DNA of 64,000 nt. It comes from Alphaproteobacteria bacterium (lineage in GTDB: Bacteria > Pseudomonadota > Alphaproteobacteria > Caulobacterales > Maricaulaceae). The DNA lies in the NCBI GenBank assembly GCA_018222865.1, contig JAAEZM010000004.1, positions 29,314-93,313 of the forward strand. Direction: 5' to 3'. Made by a program: the position numbers and the translations under genes. Positions 20,392-28,406 of this stretch are shown here, one piece after another (the stretch's first letter is position 1; the number at the start of each line of letters is the position of its first letter). The notes below the pieces were generated by a model. That model saw only the letters and a list, made by a program, of their open reading frames with translations, did not search any database and had not been told where the DNA came from.

Positions 20392-22170
20392 CTATCCCGT
20401 TTGGCGAAATCGGGGCCGGGTTCCACCGTTGCTGAAGATCGCAGACAGGGTTTCGCACATCGCGCCGCGCTCAACGGGTTTCGCGATGAGGCCGTCCATG
20501 GACAGAGCCTGAAGCTTGGCAGGGTCGAGTGCGACGACATCCGCCGTCATCGCAAGCACGGGCAGGTCGGGGTGCTCAATCCGGATCTGGCGCGTGGCCT
20601 CAGCGCCATCCATGACTGGCATATGCAGATCCATGAGAATGGCGTCGAAATGCCCGCCATTCTCGATCTTTTCCAGGGCATCGCGGCCATTCACCGCCTC
20701 CACCACTTCAATGCCCTCAAGGCCGAGCAGGTGGCGTGCGACCAAGCGGTTTGTAGCGACATCATCCACCAAGAGAAGACGTTTGCCGGCCAGATCTGTT
20801 GATGAGGCTTCGCTAGCCGATGTTTCAGTATCAGCCACGGCATCCATGGTGTCGGCCAGCTGGGTCACGAAGCTCAAGGTGAAATGCGAGCCCTGCCCTG
20901 GCACGCTTTCGACCACAATATCCCCGCCCATCGCCATTGCGAGGGAGCGGCTGATCGTCAGCCCCAGCCCGGTGCCGCCATAGCGGCGGGTGAGGTATTT
21001 CTCACCTTGTTCAAACGGTTGAAACAGGCGTGCCTGGACCTCATCCGACATGCCAATGCCGGTATCTGTAACTTCAATGAAGATCTGGCGTTCATCTGTA
21101 TCAAGCCCTTCCGAGCGCACCGCCAGCGTAATCCGACCGCGATCGGTGAACTTGACCGCATTGGATAGAAGATTGGTGACGCATTGGCGGACACGAACAG
21201 GGTCAAAGACCAGGCGGCGTGGCAGGTCGGGCGCAATTTCAATGCGCAACTGCAGGCCTTTTTCCTCGATACTGGGCTTCCACAATTGCGCCATTCGCTG
21301 CAGCGTTTCGCGCAGATCCGCCTCCGTCGGAGCAATCGTCAGCTTGCCCGCTTCAATCTTCGACAGGTCAAGGACATCATTGAGCACCGTGTTCAGCGTC
21401 TCTCCGCTATCCACGATCGTGTCGACCATATCCAAAGTCTTGTCATCGATCGGCCGGGTCTTGATCGCCTGGGCCATGCCCAAAATGCCGTTGAGCGGCG
21501 TGCGGATCTCATGGCTCATATGTGCCAGAAATTCGCTTTTATGGGTGTTTGAGCGCTCTAACTGCATGAGGAGCCGCCCCTGCTCGATCAGATTGCGCGA
21601 CAAGACCCAGTGCACAGCAAGGAAGGCCAGCCCGAACTGGAAAATCCGCCCGTAGACCTGGCCAGCCCCGACGGCGAGCTCTGTAGCAGACGGAAAGTAT
21701 ACCAGCTTCAACACGAGCGCGACGGTGAATACCGTCAAAAGCCCGGTCGCCAAGCGCAATCCACGCATTCCCAGATAAATACCCGCTGCCATCTGGATCA
21801 TGATCAGCACTGGCAGGCCGGAATTCATCACGCCCACGCCAGCGAGCGAGGAATAGATAAAAAGGACAAAGGCGAGTGCGATCGTCAGCGCTGCATGCGC
21901 ATTAGCCAGTTTCGCGTTCCGAGCGGCGAACGGGCTTAGCGATAAGGTGACCAGAAGCAGGATGTTGAGGATGAGATCAACGCGGGCCAGATAGCCGATA
22001 TAGCTCATATAGCCGACAACACACGCCGCAAGGCCGGCCACGATCGGGCCTGCGATTGCGCGTGAGCGATGCGCCGCAGATGCGCGCAGATCGTCGCTAT
22101 AATCCAGATCGTCGTTCAAACGTCTGCCTCTCCCCGGCAAGTCTCTCCCAAGCCGGTTACAATCTACCAC
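20392..22170 (-). CDS. Hybrid sensor histidine kinase/response regulator with multi-TM N-terminus
   Basis: FLAHMSHEIRTPLNGILGMAQ (H-box), GTGLGLTISRSLAMAMGG, receiver LLLVDDVATNRLVA...AILMDLHMPVMDG. Start codon uncertain. Confidence 0.9.
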   Translation of the reverse strand: MVDCNRLGRDLPGRGRRLNDDLDYSDDLRASAAHRSRAIAGPIVAGLAACVVGYMSYIGYLARVDLILNILLLVTLSLSPFAARNAKLANAHAALTIALAFVLFIYSSLAGVGVMNSGLPVLIMIQMAAGIYLGMRGLRLATGLLTVFTVALVLKLVYFPSATELAVGAGQVYGRIFQFGLAFLAVHWVLSRNLIEQGRLLMQLERSNTHKSEFLAHMSHEIRTPLNGILGMAQAIKTRPIDDKTLDMVDTIVDSGETLNTVLNDVLDLSKIEAGKLTIAPTEADLRETLQRMAQLWKPSIEEKGLQLRIEIAPDLPRRLVFDPVRVRQCVTNLLSNAVKFTDRGRITLAVRSEGLDTDERQIFIEVTDTGIGMSDEVQARLFQPFEQGEKYLTRRYGGTGLGLTISRSLAMAMGGDIVVESVPGQGSHFTLSFVTQLADTMDAVADTETSASEASSTDLAGKRLLLVDDVATNRLVARHLLGLEGIEVVEAVNGRDALEKIENGGHFDAILMDLHMPVMDGAEATRQIRIEHPDLPVLAMTADVVALDPAKLQALSMDGLIAKPVERGAMCETLSAIFSNGGTRPRFRQTG

Positions 22171-22278
22171 AATAGACTTAATACGACCTTATAGCGGGGC
22201 AAATCGCCAATCCTGTTGACGCGAGCGCGCCCTTCTGGCTCGTTAGTGCATGATAAACGGGCGATGCCGGGGGGAGAT

Positions 22279-22737
22279 ATGGGCCGGACCATTCTAGCAT
22301 TCTTGATTGCGTGGATCGCCGGGTCCTTGCTGGTCTCCATCGCCAACACCCATGTCGGGCTCACCAGTCTGACAGGGATCGGGGCTGACATTCCTACCGG
22401 GGTGCGATTTGAGGCGATCATGACCGACCTGGTCAATTTCGGCCCTGTACTCGCCACCCTGATCTTGATCGCCTTCGTGATCGCTTTTCCGGTTGCCGGC
22501 TTCACAGCCAGGCTGCTGGGCTCGGGCTGGCGGCGAATAGGTTATACCTTGGCAGGCGCTGTTGCGGTTTTTGCGATCATCAATGGCATCACAGTTTACT
22601 ATAACCAGATGCTGGACTCGACCATTACGCCGGTGGCCTCTGGGCGCGACTGGTCTGGTTTATTGACACTTTCTCTCGGCGGCGCGGCGGCCGGCCTGAT
22701 TTTCTCGCTCCTCAAACGCGCCAGCTATGAGGATTAG
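22279..22737 (+). CDS. Hypothetical small membrane protein (about 4 TM)
   Basis: Hydrophobic segments ILAFLIAWIAGSLLVSI, VLATLILIAFVIAFPVAG, YTLAGAVAVFAIING; GGGGAG ahead of ATG 22279. Confidence 0.65.
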   Translation: MGRTILAFLIAWIAGSLLVSIANTHVGLTSLTGIGADIPTGVRFEAIMTDLVNFGPVLATLILIAFVIAFPVAGFTARLLGSGWRRIGYTLAGAVAVFAIINGITVYYNQMLDSTITPVASGRDWSGLLTLSLGGAAAGLIFSLLKRASYED

Positions 22738-22837
22738 CGTCAACGTCTTGGATCAAATCTGAGTCAAATCCGGCGCGAGTAAGAACAATCTCCTTAAACT
22801 GCATATGCCAGCCTCTACATCCCAAGGAGGCGACAGA

Positions 22838-24040
22838 ATGCAGCTCAGACAGGTTATTCGTTCCGATTTACGCTTTCTGACCAAGGGAGGCGCCACGACA
22901 CGTGTCCTCGACCTGCACTCCATTGCGCTCAAACACGGCCACACGGATGCCTATGCCGATCAGCCTTTTTTCAATCATCCGCGCCTGAACAAGTGCTTTG
23001 TGATCAAACACACGGTTAGAGCTCATGAACGTCCATATGTGATGTCGAGCCAGCCAGTTGTAACGAAAATACTCATCCCGCTGGCCTCCCAGGACCTGGC
23101 CTTGGGCGGTCATGCAGTCTTCGTGGAAGAAGTGGCGTTTGCCGACAAGATCCGGGCGCAATTCACTCACGCAGATGAGCCTCACCTCACCGATCTGGAT
23201 CTGATCCGTCTTCGCGAACTCGCCGCTTTGCCCTCCTTTGACCCTTTCCTTCTGAAAGAGCGCTTCCGCACCAATGCCCGGCCCATAGCAGATTGCTATT
23301 TTGAGATTTCCCAGGATGAAGTCGACCAGATGATCGACAGCGTCGCCGAACAGATCATTGCTGTGGTTTCTCTCGCCTTCCAAGCCAAGCGCAATCGCCG
23401 CAATGATGAACGCGCCCTCGACTTTGCCCGGCAATTGCTCTCCAGCGAAGACGCTGGCCGGCTGGATGCCTTGCGTCTGTCTTTGGAAATGACCTCGGTT
23501 GAGTTCGAGCGCGGCATATTCGGCTGGAAGGGTATTTTATACTATCGCTGGTGTATGGGAGAGCTCTTCCGTGGGCTTAAAAACTTCCTCGCCGGGATCC
23601 GGGAGATCTCTGTCATCGGGACAACACAAACCGAACGGGCGGAGCTGGAACGCATGCGGCGGATGATTATCGCCGAGACCCGCCAGCGCTGGGTCTCGCT
23701 CAGCAAGATCATGGAAGAATATGAGACCGTCTTTTCACGCTTCTGCAAAGGCGAAGATGCGCGCGGGTTCCAGAATTTCCTGCTCAAGGCGCCGGGGCTT
23801 TTCTATGATATCGGCTCGGACATCTCGATTGTGAACCATGTGCCCGGCTATTGGCGTTTCTGGATGAAAACCAACACCAAAGGCTATTTGCACGCCCGTG
23901 AAGCACTACCGCTCTTCACCAGCTTTGTGACCAGTGTCACCCGCAGCCGCGCTCCAGACGGGATGGAAGACGAGCTCTACCGCCGCCGTTCAGACACGAT
24001 TATCCCCCAGCCGGAAGTCTTCATTCCTCCCGCAGCCTAG
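22838..24040 (+). CDS. Uncharacterised protein, paralogue A of a tandem pair
   Basis: Strong SD AAGGAGG (22824-22830) before ATG 22838; about 400 aa; clear full-length similarity to the next ORF. Confidence 0.8.
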   Translation: MQLRQVIRSDLRFLTKGGATTRVLDLHSIALKHGHTDAYADQPFFNHPRLNKCFVIKHTVRAHERPYVMSSQPVVTKILIPLASQDLALGGHAVFVEEVAFADKIRAQFTHADEPHLTDLDLIRLRELAALPSFDPFLLKERFRTNARPIADCYFEISQDEVDQMIDSVAEQIIAVVSLAFQAKRNRRNDERALDFARQLLSSEDAGRLDALRLSLEMTSVEFERGIFGWKGILYYRWCMGELFRGLKNFLAGIREISVIGTTQTERAELERMRRMIIAETRQRWVSLSKIMEEYETVFSRFCKGEDARGFQNFLLKAPGLFYDIGSDISIVNHVPGYWRFWMKTNTKGYLHAREALPLFTSFVTSVTRSRAPDGMEDELYRRRSDTIIPQPEVFIPPAA

Positions 24041-24107
24041 CAGAACCCAAAGGATTAGAACTTCGGAAACCATGCAGCTGGAAAGCGCGTGAAACCAATT
24101 CACGGAT

Positions 24108-25280
24108 TTGCCAATAAGGCCGTTCGGGCAAGCGCGTTGGGGCAATCAGAACTTGGCGAATTCGAATCTCAGACGGATTGTGCAGGGTGGGGGAAACCCG
24201 CGCATCCTCGACCTGTTTTCAATTCGCCGTAAGCACGGGCGCCGCAGCGCGCACGCCGAACAACCCCTTTTCCTCAATAAACGGCTCAATACCGGCTTTA
24301 TCATCAAGCACGCTGTGCGCAGTCATGAGCGTGGCTATATGATGGGCGACCGTCCGATTGTGACCAAAATCATCCTACCGCTGACGGCCTCTGATCTCTC
24401 ACGTGGGGGTCATAGTTTCTGCATGCAGGAACGCGGATTCGAGATGCGGTTCCGCGAATTCCTCGATCCCAATGAGGAAGACGATAATTATTCGCTTGAT
24501 ATGCAGCGCTTGAGGGACCTGGCCAAACTCCCCTCCTTCGACCCTTTTTTGCTGGCAGCCTGGTTCAAGGACGACCAACGCCCGGTTTCCAACCTCTATT
24601 TCGACCTTCAAGATGCGGAGATCGAAAAAATGGAGTGCTATTTCGCCGCGGAAATCTCCAATGTCGTCGGGCGGGCTTTTGGTCTTGAACTTGGCGATCA
24701 GGATGATGAGCGCTCGCGGAAATTTGCCCGCGCCATTCTCTCCGGCGAGGAAGACGAGCGACTCGACCTTTTCCGACGAGCCATGTCGCTGGATCCGGAC
24801 GAGTTTCGCGACGGCCTTTTCGGCTGGAAAGGCCTGCTCTACTACACCTGGCAGATCGACCGAATCCTGGGCGATCTCAAATACTTCATCATGTCGCTCA
24901 ACGACCTCATTGTTGATGGCGCCAGTGTCTCTGAGCGTGAGCTGATCAATGAGCTGCGACGCTGGATCCTGGATGAAACCGGTCGACGCTGGAAACGTCT
25001 GCGAGAAACGACCGGTATTTATCGCACCGCATTGGAGAGCTTTGCCTCTGGCCAGTCTCCAAGCCAGCTCAGCGACTTCCTGCTAGCGGCGCCTGGACAC
25101 TTCCTCGCCCTGGGTGAGGATCTGGCGGCCATCCATCACGTCACGTCCTACTGGAAGTTCTGGCGCTCGCGGTATGAAGAGCGGGTCGCGGCCCGCGACG
25201 CCCTCGATATCTTTGACGGCTTTGTAAAAAGCCTGCAGACGATGAATATCGACAATGAAGTGGATATGATGGCCGCCTGA
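24108..25280 (+). CDS. Uncharacterised protein, paralogue B of a tandem pair (start uncertain)
   Basis: Shares RxLDLxSIxxKHG...AxQPxFxxxRLNxxFxIKHxVRxHERxYxM...PxVTKIxxPL...GGH and LPSFDPFLL, FGWKGxLYY with the preceding gene; no good SD at 24108, TTG 24153 is an alternative. Confidence 0.78.
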   Translation: MPIRPFGQARWGNQNLANSNLRRIVQGGGNPRILDLFSIRRKHGRRSAHAEQPLFLNKRLNTGFIIKHAVRSHERGYMMGDRPIVTKIILPLTASDLSRGGHSFCMQERGFEMRFREFLDPNEEDDNYSLDMQRLRDLAKLPSFDPFLLAAWFKDDQRPVSNLYFDLQDAEIEKMECYFAAEISNVVGRAFGLELGDQDDERSRKFARAILSGEEDERLDLFRRAMSLDPDEFRDGLFGWKGLLYYTWQIDRILGDLKYFIMSLNDLIVDGASVSERELINELRRWILDETGRRWKRLRETTGIYRTALESFASGQSPSQLSDFLLAAPGHFLALGEDLAAIHHVTSYWKFWRSRYEERVAARDALDIFDGFVKSLQTMNIDNEVDMMAA

Positions 25281-25324
25281 TCTGATCAGGTGACGGCGCG
25301 GCGGGGACGCGGTAATTCCAATGC

Positions 25325-27133
25325 ATGGCGCCACCACTTCTTACCTTACAAGGCATTCAACTCACCTATGGTGTGACCCCGCTTCTCGATGGGGCAGACC
25401 TCACGATTGAGGAAGGGGCACGCCTGTGCCTTGTCGGACGCAACGGGTCTGGCAAATCCACCTTGATGAAAGTCGCGGCCGGGCTTGTTGAACCCGATGA
25501 TGGAGATGTTTTCGTCCATCCAGGCGCAACCATCCGTTATCTTGAACAAGACCCGGATTTGAGCAGTTTCAACTCGGTTATGGACTATGTCCTCGCCGGC
25601 CTCGCCCCGGGCGATGAGGATTATCGCGCCGCCTACCTGCTCGAGCATCTGGGCCTGACCGGAGAGGAAAATCCGGCCCGCCTTTCAGGCGGTGAGGCGC
25701 GCCGCGCCGCCCTGGCCCGTGCGCTCGCGCCGGATCCGGATATTTTGCTGCTGGATGAGCCGACCAACCATCTCGACCTGCCGGCGATTGAATGGTTGGA
25801 AGAAGAGCTCAAATCCATCCGCTCCGCCCTGGTCCTGATCAGTCACGACCGCCGCTTCCTTACCGACCTCTCCCGCGCTACCCTATGGCTTGATCGAGGC
25901 CAGACGCGCTTGCTCAACAAGGGTTTTGGCGATTTTGAAGCCTGGCGCGATGAAACACTTGAAGCTGAAGAGCTGGAAATGCACAAGCTCGATCGCAAGA
26001 TCGTGCGCGAAGAGCATTGGCTGCGCTATGGGGTGACGGCGCGACGCAAGCGCAATGTCCGCCGCCTCGGCGAGTTACAGGAATTGCGCAAGACACGCGC
26101 AGAGCATCGCGGCCCTCAAGGCCAGGTCAAGCTCGAGGCCAGCACGGCCCAGGAAAGCGGCAAGCTGGTTTGTGAAGCGCGCGATATCCAGAAGCGTTTT
26201 GGAGACCGGGTTATTATCCGCGACTTCTCGACCAAAATTGCTCGCGGCGCCCGCATTGGTCTGATTGGTCCAAATGGCGCCGGTAAAACCACCTTGCTCA
26301 ACATCCTCACGGGTGAGCTGGATCCCGATGGTGGCGATGTGCGCCTGGGCACCAAGCTGGAAACCGCAACGCTGGATCAAAAACGTGCGGTCTTGAAGCC
26401 GGACTGGACAGTGTCGGAAGCGCTGACCCAGGGCGGTGGCCACTTTGTCGAAGTGAACGGTTCGAAGAAGCATGTTATTGCTTATATGAAGGATTTCCTC
26501 TTCGCGCCCGAACAGTCCAATACGCCGGTCGAGGTTCTGTCCGGCGGCGAGAAGGCTCGCCTCATGCTTGCCCGAGCTCTCGCACTCCCGTCAAACCTGC
26601 TCATCCTTGACGAGCCGACCAATGATCTCGATCTTGAAACGCTCGACCTCCTCCAGGACCTGATCTCAGGGTATGACGGCACGGTCTTCCTCGTCTCTCA
26701 CGATCGCGACTTCCTTGACCGGACATGTAGCTCTGTCCTCATTGCTGAGGGCGATGGCCGCTGGACCGAATATGCGGGTGGCTATTCTGACATGGTCGCG
26801 CTGCGTGGCTATGGTGTTGCCAAACCGGAAGCGCTTGAAACCCAGCGCAAACCGCAAAGCGAAACCGCGACAAAACCCGCCGAGCCCAAACCTGAACGCA
26901 AGCGCATGGCGAATAAGGATCGCTACGCGCTTAAACTCCTGCCCGGTGAGATCGACGCGCTTAGCGACAAGATCACGGCCCTGGAAACCCAGCTCGCAGA
27001 CCCTGCACTCTTCAATGACAGTGCAAAATTCGCACGCGTATCCCAGGAACTGGCCGACGCTATGGAAGCACGTTCCGAAAAAGAAGACCGCTGGCTGGAA
27101 CTGGAAGCCCTGCGCGAGGAAATCGAGGGCTAG
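25325..27133 (+). CDS. ABC-F family ATP-binding protein (Uup-like)
   Basis: Two ABC cassettes (GRNGSGKSTLMK, GPNGAGKTTLLN; LSGGEARRAALARAL, LSGGEKARLMLARAL), no TM domain, C-terminal coiled coil. Confidence 0.92.
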   Translation: MAPPLLTLQGIQLTYGVTPLLDGADLTIEEGARLCLVGRNGSGKSTLMKVAAGLVEPDDGDVFVHPGATIRYLEQDPDLSSFNSVMDYVLAGLAPGDEDYRAAYLLEHLGLTGEENPARLSGGEARRAALARALAPDPDILLLDEPTNHLDLPAIEWLEEELKSIRSALVLISHDRRFLTDLSRATLWLDRGQTRLLNKGFGDFEAWRDETLEAEELEMHKLDRKIVREEHWLRYGVTARRKRNVRRLGELQELRKTRAEHRGPQGQVKLEASTAQESGKLVCEARDIQKRFGDRVIIRDFSTKIARGARIGLIGPNGAGKTTLLNILTGELDPDGGDVRLGTKLETATLDQKRAVLKPDWTVSEALTQGGGHFVEVNGSKKHVIAYMKDFLFAPEQSNTPVEVLSGGEKARLMLARALALPSNLLILDEPTNDLDLETLDLLQDLISGYDGTVFLVSHDRDFLDRTCSSVLIAEGDGRWTEYAGGYSDMVALRGYGVAKPEALETQRKPQSETATKPAEPKPERKRMANKDRYALKLLPGEIDALSDKITALETQLADPALFNDSAKFARVSQELADAMEARSEKEDRWLELEALREEIEG

Positions 27134-27164
27134 CGGATCCGGTTTGAGGCCATCAATCGCGCCC

Positions 27165-27677
27165 TTAAAGCTGAACCACCTCATCCGTTTTGTGCCGCCA
27201 AGCGGCGCGAGTATAAACCGAGATGGATAAGTCTACATCGAGACTTACGACGCGCGTGATCGCGGTCAACGCGGCGCTGATCCGATCGGACTCTGAGTAG
27301 GACGCTGCGACCAGCGAGATCAGTTCACACTGAAAGAAATTATAGCCGGCAATATAAAGATAAGGCGCAACGCCGCGATTAAAGTGCGCCTCGCCAATTG
27401 CGAGCGCCCGGGCGGCATAAGTTTCATCCAGATCGCCACTCAGGAGCGATTGCCAATGGCTCATCTGCCTGGTTTTCAGAGGACCTAGGGACGGCATTCG
27501 GCTGAACACGCGCTCCGCTTCAGAGAAACGCTGCATGTGCGTATAGAAGTCTTCCGTTATCTGCGGCAGCGCAACGGTAAGTTTCGGCTCTACGCTCTCT
27601 AGGGCCGCTTTGGTATCGGCATTTATGCCCAGCATGGCCTTTTTTCGCTTGAGAAGCTTCGACAGTTTTTCCGACAC
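27165..27677 (-). CDS. Stand-alone protoglobin/globin-sensor domain protein
   Basis: MLGINADTKAALESVEPKLTVALPQITEDFYTHM...HWQSLLSGDLDETYAARALAIGEAHFNRGVAPYLYIAGYNFFQCELI matches the GCS/protoglobin pattern with a candidate proximal His. Confidence 0.72.
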   Translation of the reverse strand: MSEKLSKLLKRKKAMLGINADTKAALESVEPKLTVALPQITEDFYTHMQRFSEAERVFSRMPSLGPLKTRQMSHWQSLLSGDLDETYAARALAIGEAHFNRGVAPYLYIAGYNFFQCELISLVAASYSESDRISAALTAITRVVSLDVDLSISVYTRAAWRHKTDEVVQL

Positions 27678-27777
27678 GCTCGTTCGCTTTCAAAATCTAA
27701 GAGGGAGGTTTGCCGGCACGAAAACGATTGGATCGTCCGGCGTCATGAGGTGAGCGCGCCCCGCTAAGTCCGGGCAC

Positions 27778-28155
27778 TCATTGAAATCTCGAACCGGTCT
27801 TGAAAGCGCACTGCCTGTCTGAGCAAGACTTTGAAATCGATTGACCATTATCGCCATCGACAGAGCTTGTTTGCAGCATCGGACACCAGTTGAAAACCTG
27901 CTGTGTTTTTGCCGAAACACCACTTAGGCAAAGCTCGATCCCGCGCCGGCGCGCCGCATCACTCAGGATGAGCAACATGCCAATTCCTGCGGGATCCGTG
28001 ATGTCCATATCCGACAAGTTCAAATGGACGCGGCGCCCGTCATATCGCTCCAATTCGTCGACAGCAGTCTTGAACGTTGCATAATCCTCAAAGCGCAACG
28101 ATCCGCTCATCTCAATATTCAGATCTTCTTCTTTTAAAATATAAGTAGTAAGCAT
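27778..28155 (-). CDS. STAS domain protein (anti-sigma-factor-antagonist-like) with non-phosphorylatable loop
   Basis: LNIEMSGSLRFEDYATFKTAVDELERYDGRRVHLNLSDMDITDPAGIGMLLILSDAARRRGIELCLSG; canonical DSSG replaced by DPAG. Confidence 0.72.
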   Translation of the reverse strand: MLTTYILKEEDLNIEMSGSLRFEDYATFKTAVDELERYDGRRVHLNLSDMDITDPAGIGMLLILSDAARRRGIELCLSGVSAKTQQVFNWCPMLQTSSVDGDNGQSISKSCSDRQCAFKTGSRFQ

Positions 28156-28293
28156 TTCTATTCTCACCCGCTTATTTTAATTAGGTGGAATAAATCGTCT
28201 ACAATTCAATAACCATCTTTACTTTTATTATAAAAGAAGCATTCCTGTACTACTAAGCAACAGACCCCAGCCACCCGGCCTCGAGCGCGCACA

Positions 28294-28327
28294 CAAAAGG
28301 CGGAGACCAGCTGGTCTCCGCCTTTTG
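28294..28327 (-). terminator. Perfect 34-bp palindrome, probable terminator downstream of the M14 peptidase gene
   Basis: CAAAAGGCGGAGACCAG|CTGGTCTCCGCCTTTTG, 17+17 bp perfect. Confidence 0.7.
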
Positions 28328-28406
28328 CTGCCCTCTTGGACAGGCGTCTCAACTCAACGCTGGGCGCTCACGCGCCAACGCCGGTGGTGATGCGTCGAGC
28401 TCTTTG

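Noticed and set aside
20396-20414. CCCG-TTTGGCGAAAT-CGGG with a core matching the ATTTCGCCAAAC repeat near 33234
   Set aside because: Lies at the 3' end of the hybrid kinase coding region; the short match is likely coincidental.
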